A stretch of 64,000 nt of DNA from Streptococcus infantis SPAR10 (GTDB lineage: Bacteria > Bacillota > Bacilli > Lactobacillales > Streptococcaceae), in assembly GCF_000279535.1 (NCBI RefSeq), contig NZ_ALCH01000002.1, forward strand, positions 62,001-126,000. Direction: 5' to 3'. Below the pieces are notes generated by a model. The model saw only the letters and a list, made by a program, of their open reading frames with translations. It made no database searches and had not been told where the DNA came from. The translations under genes and the position numbers were made by a program. Of this stretch, positions 18,247-27,629 are shown piece by piece. Position 1 is the first letter of the stretch; each line of letters opens with the position of its first letter.

Positions 18247-18291
18247 TAACTGTACAGTATCTACTGATAAAATAAAAGTTGGGAGTATCAT

Positions 18292-18645
18292 ATGATTAAC
18301 GCAATTAAAAATTTCTTTAAAGGTTATGTAGATTTCTCTGGACGTTCAACACGTCCTGATTACTGGTGGATTGGGTTGGCAAACATTATCCTTTCTATTC
18401 CTTTTGACATAGTCTACGGTAGTGCAATAGCAAATCCAGATAGCGAAGCTGCTATTACGACTTTGGGTCTTTTCATATTTATTTATTTCATTTTTGGTCT
18501 GGCACTTTTCTTGCCTCAACTTGCATTGACAGTTCGTCGTCTGCGTGATGCTGGTTTCCATTGGGCACTCATTTTCGTAGCATTTGTTCCATTTGTTGGA
18601 GGTATCGCTCTTATGATACTCCTAGCTATGCCGACAAAGGATTAA
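18292..18645 (+). CDS. DUF805 membrane protein, copy 2
   Basis: A 117-residue paralogue of the preceding gene, differing mainly in the second and third hydrophobic segments (VYGSAIANPDSEA and the FIYFIFG region). It has the same GRSTRPDYWW signature and the same RRLRDAGFHW loop and C-terminal MPTKD. The ATG follows TTGGGAG. Conservation of the loop with drift in the helices suggests that the copies are all functional proteins rather than decaying duplicates. Confidence 0.85.
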   Translation: MINAIKNFFKGYVDFSGRSTRPDYWWIGLANIILSIPFDIVYGSAIANPDSEAAITTLGLFIFIYFIFGLALFLPQLALTVRRLRDAGFHWALIFVAFVPFVGGIALMILLAMPTKD

Positions 18646-18713
18646 ATATAAGTTCAACTATCTGAAGAATGCTACAAGGACGAAGAATTTTCAGTCTTGT
18701 CGAATAATTGGCT

Positions 18714-18752
18714 AACACTCCCAGGCCTTTTACTAGATTTGGGAGTGTTCTA
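18714..18752 (+). terminator. Hairpin after DUF805 copy 2
   Basis: A duplicate of the hairpin after copy 1: AACACTCCCA (18714-18723) with TGGGAGTGTT (18740-18749). Confidence 0.55.
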
Positions 18753-18802
18753 TAACTGTACAGTTTAGTATCTACTGATAAAATAAAAAATGGGAGTATC
18801 AT

Positions 18803-19267
18803 ATGATTAACGCGTATAAGAATTTTTTTAAGAATTATGCAGAGTTCACCGGTCGTTCGACGCGTCCAGATTTCTGGTGGGTTTGGCTAGGAAACCTCAT
18901 CCTTTCTATTCCTTTCTGGATTATCTATTTCTACATTGTATATCTTAGTACTGTGATGGATTCAGTGAGCGATTCAGCCAGCGAGGCTATTTTCATGGTT
19001 TTTGGTTTAGTTGCTATTATTTATGCAGTTTTCTACCTAGCAATCTTAGTACCGACTTTGGCTATATCAGTTCGCCGTTTGCGTGATGCCGGATTCCACT
19101 GGGCCTTTATCTTCCTTCGCTTTGCCCCAATGGGAGGGCTAGCTCTTTTGATTCTTTTCGCTATGCCGACAAAAGAAACTGAAGTGGTAAACTATAGTGA
19201 ATCTCAAGCAGTCAAAAATGAAGAAGCCATCGAAGATACACCGTTCGAAGAATCAGATAAGAACTAA
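18803..19267 (+). CDS. DUF805 membrane protein, copy 3, with acidic tail
   Basis: A 154-residue member of the triplet. The N-terminal signature is FTGRSTRPDFWW, the second helix region is longer (an acidic VMDSVSDSASEA loop), and the RRLRDAGFHW loop is retained. After MPTKE it carries about 30 extra residues rich in Glu, Asp and Ser, which the other copies lack, probably a cytoplasmic tail. The ATG follows TGGGAG. A bidirectional terminator follows. Confidence 0.85.
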   Translation: MINAYKNFFKNYAEFTGRSTRPDFWWVWLGNLILSIPFWIIYFYIVYLSTVMDSVSDSASEAIFMVFGLVAIIYAVFYLAILVPTLAISVRRLRDAGFHWAFIFLRFAPMGGLALLILFAMPTKETEVVNYSESQAVKNEEAIEDTPFEESDKN

Positions 19268-19330
19268 GAGATTCTTGTTTTACGGTTGAATCTGTTTTGG
19301 ACTTCTTGTATTTTATTATCAAAAAGTTAA

Positions 19331-19360
19331 AAAACACTCCAATTTAATTGGAGTGTTTTT
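19331..19360. terminator. Bidirectional terminator between DUF805 copy 3 and the HAD gene
   Basis: A 13-bp stem (19331-19343 with 19347-19359) and 3-nt loop with A-rich and T-rich flanks, lying between two converging genes. Confidence 0.85.
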
Positions 19361-19375
19361 TGTTTAGGGTTTCAA

Positions 19376-20005
19376 TTATAGTTGACGTAAAATGTCTGCT
19401 GGTTGATGTGCGACCCAGTCAGGATGGTAGCTCATCAACTCTTCCTCTTCACCAAATCCCCAAGTAACCGCTAGTTTTTTAATGCCAGTTTCTTGGGCGC
19501 CAATCATATCAAATTTAGTATCTCCGATAAGGACCACTTTTTCTGGATCCAATTTATGAGTTGTCAAAGCTTGATGAATGACATCTGCCTTATGCACCGC
19601 TTGAGGACTTGAACCATAGATGCCGTCAAAGAAGTGATCGATTTCAAAATTAGCTGTCATATGGACTGCTGTCGGAGTATTTTTTGTTGTCGTGATATAG
19701 AGAGGATATTGTTGAGCTAGTTCAGTGAGTAGTTCCTTGATTTGTGGAAAGAGCTGAGCTTCGTAGACTCCTTTTTCCTTATAATAGGAGCGATAAAGCT
19801 GGATAGCTGACTCAATCTGCTCAGTTGGTAAGCAACTAGCGAAACTAGTTTCCAAAGGAGGTCCCATAAAACCACGGATGGTTTTTGCATCTGGACTAGG
19901 AATTCCCAGTTGTTCAAAAGTATAGGTGAAGCCATTGTGAATACCGATAGAGCTGTCCACAAGGGTTCCATCTAAGTCGAAAAAGATGGCTGATAGAGAT
20001 GACAT
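19376..20005 (-). CDS. HAD-superfamily phosphatase (phosphoglycolate phosphatase-like)
   Basis: A 209-residue HAD subfamily IA hydrolase. Motif I is FFDLDGTLVDSS at residues 8-19, with the Asp nucleophile and Asp acid, motif II is ITTTKN (residue ~100), and motif IV is IGDTKFDMIGA. A helical cap (residues 20-85) lies between motifs I and II, as in phosphoglycolate phosphatases and nucleotidases. The substrate cannot be told from sequence. The ATG at 20005 follows AGGAG, 23 nt after sdaAA, so it is the last gene of the serine dehydratase operon. Confidence 0.85.
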   Translation of the reverse strand: MSSLSAIFFDLDGTLVDSSIGIHNGFTYTFEQLGIPSPDAKTIRGFMGPPLETSFASCLPTEQIESAIQLYRSYYKEKGVYEAQLFPQIKELLTELAQQYPLYITTTKNTPTAVHMTANFEIDHFFDGIYGSSPQAVHKADVIHQALTTHKLDPEKVVLIGDTKFDMIGAQETGIKKLAVTWGFGEEEELMSYHPDWVAHQPADILRQL

Positions 20006-20028
20006 TGATTCTCCTAGTAATCTTGAAA

Positions 20029-20901
20029 TTATTCGCCGAAGATTTCTTTTTGAAGGCGACGGCCTGTCGGTGTGGCTGCGAGACCACCTTCGGCAGTTTC
20101 ACGAAAGGCAGTTGGGAGGCTAGAGCCTACTTGGTACATGGCATCAATGACTTCGTCAACCGGGATTTTTGATTCGATACCGGCTAGAGCCATATCAGCT
20201 GCGATGAAGGCGAAACTTGCCCCCATAGCATTACGCTTAACACAAGGGACTTCAACCAAACCTGCAACGGGATCGCAGATAAGACCGAGCATGTTTTTGA
20301 TAACGAAGGCGATAGCCTGACTCGCTTGATAAGGAGTTCCACCTGCAGCTAGAGTTAGGGCAGCAGCGCTCATGGCAGAGGCAGATCCAACTTCGGCTTG
20401 ACAGCCTCCTTCGGCTCCCGAGATAGAAGCGTTATTAGCAATGACGAGCCCAAAAGCACCGGCAGCAAAGAGAAAATCTAGTTGTTGTTCATGCGTTAAA
20501 TCTAACTTTTGAATAGCAGATGTGAGAACTGCAGGAAGACAACCTGCGCTACCTGCAGTTGGTGTCGCACACACAAGGCCCATCTTGGCATTGTGCTCAT
20601 TAACGGCAATGGCGTTACGGGCGGCAGACAAGACAGTGAAGTCTGATAAGGTCTTTCCTTTTTTGATGTAGTGGTCGAGCTTAGCTGCATCACCACCAGT
20701 CAAACCGCTACGAGATTTCTTTTCGCTGAGACCAAGCTCGACGGAAGCTTTCATGACTTCGAGGTTACGTTCCATGAGGAGGAGAACTTCTTCTCGCTCA
20801 CGACCAGTTAGCTCATACTCAGTAGTAATCATGAGCTCAGCAACATTTCCTTGGAAATCAAGTTCGGCTTGTTCGACTAATTCTTTGATAGAGTAAAACA
20901 T
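20029..20901 (-). CDS. sdaAA: L-serine dehydratase, alpha subunit (iron-sulfur)
   Basis: A 290-residue catalytic subunit of the two-subunit, iron-sulfur L-serine ammonia-lyase, which turns serine into pyruvate and ammonia. The cysteines expected to hold the [4Fe-4S] cluster are in CATPTAGSAGCLP and further on in GLICDPVAG and VEVPCVKR. The glycine-rich segments (SGAEGGCQAEVGSASAM) are typical. The ATG at 20901 follows GGAG, eight nt after the beta subunit stop. Clusters of this kind are oxygen-sensitive, which fits a fermentative streptococcus. Confidence 0.93.
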   Translation of the reverse strand: MFYSIKELVEQAELDFQGNVAELMITTEYELTGREREEVLLLMERNLEVMKASVELGLSEKKSRSGLTGGDAAKLDHYIKKGKTLSDFTVLSAARNAIAVNEHNAKMGLVCATPTAGSAGCLPAVLTSAIQKLDLTHEQQLDFLFAAGAFGLVIANNASISGAEGGCQAEVGSASAMSAAALTLAAGGTPYQASQAIAFVIKNMLGLICDPVAGLVEVPCVKRNAMGASFAFIAADMALAGIESKIPVDEVIDAMYQVGSSLPTAFRETAEGGLAATPTGRRLQKEIFGE

Positions 20902-20909
20902 ATTTTCTC

Positions 20910-21581
20910 CTATTGAAAGAAATTGACATTGTGCAAATGAGGAATTTTCCGAATTTCTTCGATAGATTCTTCACAGTTGCGACTATCAACTTCAATAATC
21001 ATGATTGCTTTCTCGCCAGCTTTTTCTCGAGTTACATTCATCTGAGCGATATTGATACCAAAGCGAGAAAGAGCCTCAGTCACATGAGCAATCATACCTG
21101 GAACATCCTGATGAACGATGATGATGGTAGGGGTGTTCATGTTGAGAGATACGGCAAAACCATTTAATTCTGTCACCTGGATATTTCCACCGCCGATTGA
21201 AATTCCTGTTACGCTGATAGTCTTACGATCGTTCTTAACAGTGATTTTCGTAGTATTTGGGTGGGGAGCATTACTGTCCTTTTGGATGGTCCACACGATT
21301 TTAATGCCACGCTTATGGGCAATTTCTAAACTATTTGGAATTTCAGGATCATCCGTATCCATTCCCAAAATACCAGCTACAAGGGCAAGGTCTGTCCCGT
21401 GTCCACGATAGGTTTTTGCAAAAGAGTTAAAAAGCTGGAATTCAACCTCAGTTGGAGTATCATCAAAGATAGATGAAACGATTTTACCGATACGAACAGC
21501 TCCTGCAGTGTGACTACTAGATGGCCCAATCATTACTGGTCCAATGATATCAAAGACAGATTGAAAACGAAGTGATTGCAT
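20910..21581 (-). CDS. sdaAB: L-serine dehydratase, beta subunit
   Basis: A 223-residue regulatory subunit. Residues 1-130 form the SDH beta domain (FDIIGPVMIGPSSSHTAGAVRIG, a strongly conserved opening). Residues 145-223 form an ACT domain (TIIIVHQDVPGMIAHVTEAL) that can bind an amino acid, probably serine. It is the first gene of the minus-strand unit sdaAB-sdaAA-HAD. AAGGGG precedes the ATG at 21581, and an extended -10 (TGCTATAAT) lies at 21620-21612. Confidence 0.93.
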   Translation of the reverse strand: MQSLRFQSVFDIIGPVMIGPSSSHTAGAVRIGKIVSSIFDDTPTEVEFQLFNSFAKTYRGHGTDLALVAGILGMDTDDPEIPNSLEIAHKRGIKIVWTIQKDSNAPHPNTTKITVKNDRKTISVTGISIGGGNIQVTELNGFAVSLNMNTPTIIIVHQDVPGMIAHVTEALSRFGINIAQMNVTREKAGEKAIMIIEVDSRNCEESIEEIRKIPHLHNVNFFQ

Positions 21582-21611
21582 CTGTTTCCCCTTAAAAAGA
21601 TTCTTACTTCT

Positions 21612-21620
21612 ATTATAGCA
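21612..21620 (-). promoter_or_regulatory. Extended -10 promoter of the serine dehydratase operon
   Basis: Read on the minus strand the sequence is TGC followed by TATAAT (21617-21612), about 30 nt before the sdaAB start. No good -35 was seen at 17 bp, as is normal for extended -10 promoters. Confidence 0.6.
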
Positions 21621-21821
21621 AAGATTAGATGTAAGTGCTTAATTACTTTCTGAAATATATAAAAAGATTAAAAAGCTTTAATAACAAGGGTTTTGTAACA
21701 AAAAAGGGCTTTTTTAAGTAAATAAATCACAGTTTTGTAACATTTCTACACAAATTCGTTAACAAATAGTAACATTAGAAAGGTATCATGGTAGTATAAG
21801 AAAAAAGGAGAACTTTTTTAA

Positions 21822-22466
21822 ATGAAATTAAACATTAAGACTAAACTTGCAGGATTTGCAGTTGTACTTGCTTTCCTTGCACCATCACTTACTTTTGCAC
21901 AAGAATCAAAAACTTATACAGTTAAACCTGGAGATACTCTATCAGAAATTGCTGAGACTTACAACACAACAGTTGAAAAATTGGCTAAATTGAACAACAT
22001 TAAAAACGTTGACCTCATCTATGTTGACCAAGTTTTAGTTATTGAAGGAGAAGCTCCAGTAGTAGCGGCGACTCCTGCAACGACAACTCCTGCACCATCT
22101 GCAAATACTGAAGCTCCGGTTTCAACACCAGCCCCAGCGACTGCAGAAGAAACTCCAGCAGTAGAAGAAACTTCTGCCCCAGCAGCTGCAACACCAGCCC
22201 CAGTAGCAGAAGAGAGCACAACACCAGCTGCGACTGTAAGCGGATCTGAAGCAGAAGCTAAAGAATGGATCGCCCAAAAAGAATCAGGCGGTAGCTATAC
22301 AGCTACAAACGGACGTTACATCGGACGTTACCAATTGACAGATTCATACTTGAACGGTGACTATTCAGCAGAAAACCAAGAACGTGTAGCTGACGCTTAT
22401 GTAGCAGGACGCTATGGTTCATGGACTGAAGCTAAGAACTTCTGGCTTAACAACGGTTGGTACTAA
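21822..22466 (+). CDS. Secreted LysM-domain cell-wall protein
   Basis: A 214-residue exported protein. The signal peptide is cut after LTFA (residue 26). A LysM peptidoglycan-binding domain occupies about 30-74 ([19 protein letters not shown] to DQVLVIEG). Residues 75-145 form a Pro/Ala/Thr linker of near-repeats ([13 protein letters not shown]). The C-terminal 65 residues ([24 protein letters not shown]) resemble the lysozyme-like fold of IsaA/SceD transglycosylases, with the Glu in QKESGG as candidate acid. In pneumococcus the homologue belongs to the WalRK regulon. Upstream, inverse-strand TGTTAC/TGTTAA half-sites (21759-21774) are spaced by four rather than five nt, so this is only weak support. 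Confidence 0.85.
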   Translation: MKLNIKTKLAGFAVVLAFLAPSLTFAQESKTYTVKPGDTLSEIAETYNTTVEKLAKLNNIKNVDLIYVDQVLVIEGEAPVVAATPATTTPAPSANTEAPVSTPAPATAEETPAVEETSAPAAATPAPVAEESTTPAATVSGSEAEAKEWIAQKESGGSYTATNGRYIGRYQLTDSYLNGDYSAENQERVADAYVAGRYGSWTEAKNFWLNNGWY

Positions 22467-22472
22467 AAAATA

Positions 22473-22499
22473 AAAAAGAGCCTTGAATGGCTCTTTTTG
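22473..22499 (+). terminator. Terminator after the LysM gene
   Basis: AAAAAGAGCC (22473-22482) pairs with GGCTCTTTTT (22489-22498). Confidence 0.85.
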
Positions 22500-22622
22500 T
22501 GTACCTTTTAATGAGAGACAATTTTTAAGTAATAGTGACGGAAGATTTGTTCAGGTTGATGATTTTACAGAATTTTTCCACCCGAATTAGTAAGTTAAAC
22601 TGTTTAAATCGCGAATTCTAGT

Positions 22623-23435
22623 TTAATTATTATGTCTATTAGCCTCTGTCTGAGAACCGGAAGAATTAGAAGATTGATCTCGTGTATCAACGCCATGGTT
22701 CCCTTCGCTGCCAGCACTATCAGATGAATATTGCTCAGCTGCAGGTGTTTGAGAATTATTTATGCTTTCATATGATTCAGTGTAGGTTGGACTGTAGTTG
22801 CTATCTTCTGAATTGTAGGATTCTACTACCTGAGTCTTATTAGCTGTTTCTGTTTCGTTTTGGTTAGATTTTTGTTCTTCTTTTTTAGTCAAGAATTCAA
22901 CTTGTTTTTGGAATTTAGAGATCAGTTCTTGAATTGGTTTTATTTTTTCTTCAATGGAAGTTTGTTCGTTAGTAGAGTTAATATCTTTAATGATTTCTAG
23001 TATTTTTTGTAAAGAAGTGATGCCTGCTTCAAGTGTTTGTTTATCTTGAAACTGGCTATCAGAGCCCTTTATATCTAATTTTAAAGCTTTTTCAGTATAA
23101 TGCTTTGTGACTTTATCGGCAGTAGAAGTAAGAAAGTCTGTTAGTGTCTTTTTACCCGCATCAGTGGTTGGTTTCAATTCCTGAATCTTTTTCCAATCAT
23201 CTATTATGCTTTCAGAATCGATGTTGAAGTCTTTAATAGCATTTTTTACTTGTTCAACATCTTGTTGATTTTTTTGTTGTTTGATGAGAGCAATGTTTCC
23301 TTTCTCTGCTTGAACATGTTCTTGATGAATGACTAAGGCTGTTAAAAGTCCAAAACCTGCAATAATTATAATAGTAAAAATGGTATTTTTTGATTTTAGT
23401 ATATCTTTGTAGTTGTTCACAATAGTTCTACGCAC
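22623..23435 (-). CDS. Membrane-anchored coiled-coil protein, function unknown
   Basis: A 270-residue protein not recognised. Residues 17-37 form one membrane helix (NTIFTIIIIAGFGLLTALVIH) behind a short basic cytoplasmic end. Residues 40-205 are Lys/Glu/Gln-rich helices likely to make coiled coils. Residues 205-270 form a Ser/Asn/Gln-rich disordered tail with repeated YSxxSxxYSP-like and YESINNS elements. There is no LPXTG anchor. The annotated start is GTG at 23435 with no ribosome site of its own. A strong AGGAGG and an ATG for an 11-codon frame lie just upstream and end over this GTG (see findings). It could be a cell-wall spanning or septum-associated protein, but that is only a guess from architecture. 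Confidence 0.7.
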   Translation of the reverse strand: MRRTIVNNYKDILKSKNTIFTIIIIAGFGLLTALVIHQEHVQAEKGNIALIKQQKNQQDVEQVKNAIKDFNIDSESIIDDWKKIQELKPTTDAGKKTLTDFLTSTADKVTKHYTEKALKLDIKGSDSQFQDKQTLEAGITSLQKILEIIKDINSTNEQTSIEEKIKPIQELISKFQKQVEFLTKKEEQKSNQNETETANKTQVVESYNSEDSNYSPTYTESYESINNSQTPAAEQYSSDSAGSEGNHGVDTRDQSSNSSGSQTEANRHNN

Positions 23436-23463
23436 GTGGATAAAGGTATATGTATGGAATCAT
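23428..23463 (-). CDS. Micro-ORF (11 codons) coupled to the coiled-coil gene
   Basis: On the minus strand AGGAGG (23478-23473) is followed nine nt later by ATG (23463-23461), then codons for MIPYIYLYPRA and a TAG at 23430-23428. The stop overlaps the region of the GTG start of the next gene (23435-23433). This is the arrangement of a coupled leader peptide. Alternatively it marks a frameshift that separated the true start from its gene. Confidence 0.4.
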   Translation of the reverse strand: MIPYIYLYPRA

Positions 23464-23568
23464 GTGCGCATTCCTCCTCATTACAGTATATCATTTTTAG
23501 TTGATTTTAAAAATAAATTTTTAAAGTGAATAGAGGTTTAGGCATGAATTACTTTTTTAAGTTCTTAA

Positions 23569-24846
<1,278 letters not shown>

Positions 24847-24847
24847 A

Positions 24848-24875
24848 TTGACAAATTTTCTCAATTTGCTACAAT
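24848..24875 (+). promoter_or_regulatory. Promoter of the NUDIX-mnmG unit
   Basis: TTGACA at 24848-24853, a 16-bp spacer and TACAAT at 24870-24875, beginning two bases after the mnmA stop. Confidence 0.7.
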
Positions 24876-24986
24876 AATAAAAGCAATAGAAATGATGGTC
24901 AAAGCTCATGGATGTTGCAGGCTTTTTTGTCCTGCACTTCTTACGAGTTTTGACTGTTTTTGTGTCGTTTAAGGGAAAGGGCAAAA

Positions 24987-25442
24987 ATGACTCAACAAGA
25001 CTTTCGGACAAAAGAGGGAAATACTGTTTTTGGTATTCGGGCAACAGCCTTGATTCTCCAAAATCGCAAACTTCTAGCTACTAAAGACAAGGACAAGTAT
25101 TACACCATCGGCGGTGCTATTCAAGTCAACGAAAGAACGGAAGATGCGGTAGTCCGCGAAGTGAGAGAAGAACTGGGTGTCAAAGCTCAAGTTGGGCAGC
25201 TAGCTTTCGTGGTTGAAAATCGTTTTGAAGAAGACGGTGTTCACTATCACAATATCGAGTTTCATTATCTGGTGAATTTGCTTGAAGAAGCTCCATTGAC
25301 CATGCAGGAAGACGAAAAAATGCAGCCTTGTGAGTGGATTGACTTAGACAAGCTTAAGGGGCTCAATCTAGTTCCATCCTTTTTAAAAACAGCCCTACCA
25401 AATTGGAACGGCCAACTAAGACACATTCATCTTGAGGAATAG
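24987..25442 (+). CDS. NUDIX hydrolase
   Basis: A 151-residue MutT-like hydrolase of nucleoside diphosphate derivatives. The full NUDIX box is present (GAIQVNE, then REVREELGV), with the Glu residues that bind the metal. The ATG at 24987 follows an AAGGGAAAGGG stretch. An in-frame start nine codons earlier is possible but lacks a ribosome site. The gene ends eight nt before mnmG, so they are one unit. The substrate cannot be deduced. Confidence 0.88.
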   Translation: MTQQDFRTKEGNTVFGIRATALILQNRKLLATKDKDKYYTIGGAIQVNERTEDAVVREVREELGVKAQVGQLAFVVENRFEEDGVHYHNIEFHYLVNLLEEAPLTMQEDEKMQPCEWIDLDKLKGLNLVPSFLKTALPNWNGQLRHIHLEE

Positions 25443-25450
25443 GAGAGAAA

Positions 25451-27367
25451 ATGACTTATAATTTTACAGAAGAATACGATATTATTGTAATCGGTGCGGG
25501 ACATGCGGGTGTCGAAGCTTCCCTAGCTGCGAGCCGTATGGGCTGCAAGGTCTTGCTTGCGACTATCAACATTGAAATGTTGGCTTTCATGCCATGTAAT
25601 CCGTCTATTGGTGGTTCTGCCAAGGGGATTGTTGTGCGTGAAGTCGATGCTCTTGGTGGCGAAATGGCAAAAACTATTGACAAGACTTACATCCAGATGA
25701 AGATGCTCAACACTGGGAAAGGACCTGCTGTTCGTGCCCTTCGTGCGCAGGCTGACAAGGAGCTTTACTCTAAGGAAATGCGCAAAACGGTTGAAAATCA
25801 AGAGAATCTCACCCTTCGTCAAACCATGATTGATGAGATTTTGGTGGAAGATGGCAAGGTTGTCGGTGTTCGTACAGCGACCCATCAAGAGTATGCTGCA
25901 AAGGCTGTTATTGTGACTACAGGGACAGCCCTCCGTGGGGAAATCATCATCGGAGACCTCAAGTACTCGTCAGGTCCTAACCACAGCTTAGCTTCGATTA
26001 ACCTAGCTGACAATCTCAAGGAATTGGGCCTCGAGATCGGTCGTTTCAAGACAGGAACACCTCCACGTGTCAAGGCTTCCTCTATCAACTATGATGTGAC
26101 AGAAATCCAGCCAGGAGATGAAACACCAAATCACTTTTCTTATACTTCACGTGATGAGGATTATGTAAAGGACCAAGTACCATGTTGGTTGACTTATACC
26201 AATGGTACCAGTCATGAAATTATCCAAAACAATCTCCACCGTGCGCCTATGTTTACAGGTGTGGTTAAGGGAGTGGGACCTCGTTACTGTCCGTCGATTG
26301 AGGACAAAATTGTACGTTTTGCGGACAAGGAACGCCACCAACTCTTCCTAGAACCAGAAGGGCGCAATACGGAAGAAGTCTATGTCCAAGGTCTTTCAAC
26401 CAGTCTACCTGAAGATGTACAGCGTGAGCTAGTTCATTCTATCAAAGGTTTGGAAAATGCAGAGATGATGCGAACGGGTTATGCTATCGAGTATGATATG
26501 GTCTTACCTCATCAATTGCGTGCAACGCTTGAAACCAAGAAAATATCAGGTCTCTTCACTGCTGGTCAGACAAATGGAACGTCAGGTTACGAAGAAGCTG
26601 CTGGACAAGGGATCATAGCGGGTATCAATGCGGCTCTGAAAATCCAAGGTAAGCCTGAGTTGATTCTGAAACGAAGCGACGGTTATATCGGAGTGATGAT
26701 TGACGACTTGGTAACTAAGGGGACCATTGAACCCTATCGTCTCTTGACCAGCCGTGCCGAATACCGCCTCATCCTCCGTCATGACAATGCCGATATGCGT
26801 TTGACTGAGATGGGGCGCGAGATTGGGCTTGTTGACGATGAACGTTGGGCTCGTTTTGAAATCAAGAAAAATCAATTTGAAAATGAAATGAAGCGTTTGG
26901 ATAGCATCAAACTCAAGCCAGTCAAGGAAACAAACGCTAAGGTTGAAGCAATGGGCTTCAAACCATTGACTGATGCAGTCACTGCCAAGGAGTTTCTCCG
27001 TCGTCCAGAAGTCTCTTACCAAGACGTGGTGGCCTTTATTGGACCTGCTGCCGAAGAATTGGATGACAAGATTATCGAATTGATTGAAACAGAAATCAAG
27101 TACGAAGGTTACATCTCAAAAGCTATGGATCAGGTTGCCAAGATGAAACGCATGGAAGAAAAACGTATTCCGGCCAACATCGATTGGGATGATATTGACT
27201 CTATCGCGACAGAAGCGCGCCAGAAGTTCAAACTCATTAATCCAGAAACCATTGGTCAGGCTAGCCGTATTTCTGGGGTAAACCCAGCAGATATCTCAAT
27301 TTTGATGGTGTATCTGGAAGGTAAAAATCGTAGCATTTCAAAAAACTTAGAAAAGAAAGCTGATTAA
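25451..27367 (+). CDS. mnmG: tRNA carboxymethylaminomethyl-uridine synthase subunit MnmG (GidA)
   Basis: A 638-residue FAD protein that with MnmE adds the carboxymethylaminomethyl group at C5 of wobble uridine. The dinucleotide fold [10 protein letters not shown] is at residues 15-24, and the hallmark [11 protein letters not shown] (near residue 48) contains the cysteine used for catalysis. [12 protein letters not shown] and the [12 protein letters not shown] segment are family-specific, and the C-terminal helical MnmE-binding domain is complete (ending near LEKKAD). The ATG follows AGGAGAG. Confidence 0.95.
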   Translation: MTYNFTEEYDIIVIGAGHAGVEASLAASRMGCKVLLATINIEMLAFMPCNPSIGGSAKGIVVREVDALGGEMAKTIDKTYIQMKMLNTGKGPAVRALRAQADKELYSKEMRKTVENQENLTLRQTMIDEILVEDGKVVGVRTATHQEYAAKAVIVTTGTALRGEIIIGDLKYSSGPNHSLASINLADNLKELGLEIGRFKTGTPPRVKASSINYDVTEIQPGDETPNHFSYTSRDEDYVKDQVPCWLTYTNGTSHEIIQNNLHRAPMFTGVVKGVGPRYCPSIEDKIVRFADKERHQLFLEPEGRNTEEVYVQGLSTSLPEDVQRELVHSIKGLENAEMMRTGYAIEYDMVLPHQLRATLETKKISGLFTAGQTNGTSGYEEAAGQGIIAGINAALKIQGKPELILKRSDGYIGVMIDDLVTKGTIEPYRLLTSRAEYRLILRHDNADMRLTEMGREIGLVDDERWARFEIKKNQFENEMKRLDSIKLKPVKETNAKVEAMGFKPLTDAVTAKEFLRRPEVSYQDVVAFIGPAAEELDDKIIELIETEIKYEGYISKAMDQVAKMKRMEEKRIPANIDWDDIDSIATEARQKFKLINPETIGQASRISGVNPADISILMVYLEGKNRSISKNLEKKAD

Positions 27368-27372
27368 AAAGT

Positions 27373-27406
27373 GCTGAATCCTCTTTTTGAGAATTCAGCT
27401 TTTTTA
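27373..27406 (+). terminator. Terminator after mnmG
   Basis: GCTGAAT (27373-27379) pairs with ATTCAGC (27393-27399), followed by seven T residues. Confidence 0.8.
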
Positions 27407-27450
27407 GATTTTTCTCCTTTTTTCGAATGAAGAGAAAAGGAGGGGTAACC

Positions 27451-27585
27451 ATGCTGACAGTAGAGGAAAAAACTTTTTTAGACTACTATAAAAAAGCTTC
27501 TTATCATCGTTTTTATGAGATTGAACGCTTTGTTTTCTTATCTGAAAAGTTACGCAAACGTCCGCCGCAGGCTGACAAGAACTAG
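27451..27585 (+). CDS. Small protein, 44 residues, function unknown
   Basis: The ATG at 27451 follows AAGGAGG with seven nt spacing and opens a 44-codon frame ending in TAG (27583-27585). The product begins MLTVEEKTFLDYYKK and is rich in aromatic and charged residues (HRFYEIERFVFL), predicted as one or two amphipathic helices with a basic Pro-containing tail. There is no signal peptide or membrane span. The strong ribosome site and coding-like composition support a real gene. The promoter of the next gene lies in its last codons. Confidence 0.65.
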   Translation: MLTVEEKTFLDYYKKASYHRFYEIERFVFLSEKLRKRPPQADKN

Positions 27586-27600
27586 ACTTTTTGATATACT
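27572..27600 (+). promoter_or_regulatory. Promoter of the GT-C-like membrane protein gene
   Basis: CTGACA (27572-27577), a 17-bp spacer and TATACT (27595-27600) with a preceding TGA, overlapping the end of the 44-aa gene. Confidence 0.65.
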
Positions 27601-27629
27601 AGAACAAATTAAAATATAGGAGAGAATGA

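Larger units (their letters stand above)
17785..19267 (+). repeat. Three tandem DUF805 units (about 510-bp period)
   Basis: Start codons lie 507 and 511 bp apart. Both coding sequence and spacers are repeated. The two spacers share a segment containing CTACAAG and CTTGTCGAATAAT, a terminator hairpin, and a promoter-like stretch ending in TGGGAGTATCATATG or a close variant. Copies 1 and 2 are nearly identical over their first 50 nt, and copy 3 has diverged and is longer. This is a local gene amplification, not a mobile element. Confidence 0.85.

Noticed and set aside
17785..19267. DUF805 triplet as a mobile element
   Set aside because: No transposase, terminal inverted repeat or target duplication was seen. 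Simple tandem duplication explains it.
21690..21780. WalR box before the LysM gene
   Set aside because: TGTTAC and TGTTAA half-sites exist on the minus strand but are four nt apart instead of five, so the site was not listed as a feature.
22019..22224. Antisense frames opposite the Pro/Ala linker of the LysM protein
   Set aside because: They arise from repetitive GCT/CCA-type codons of the linker, not from a gene.
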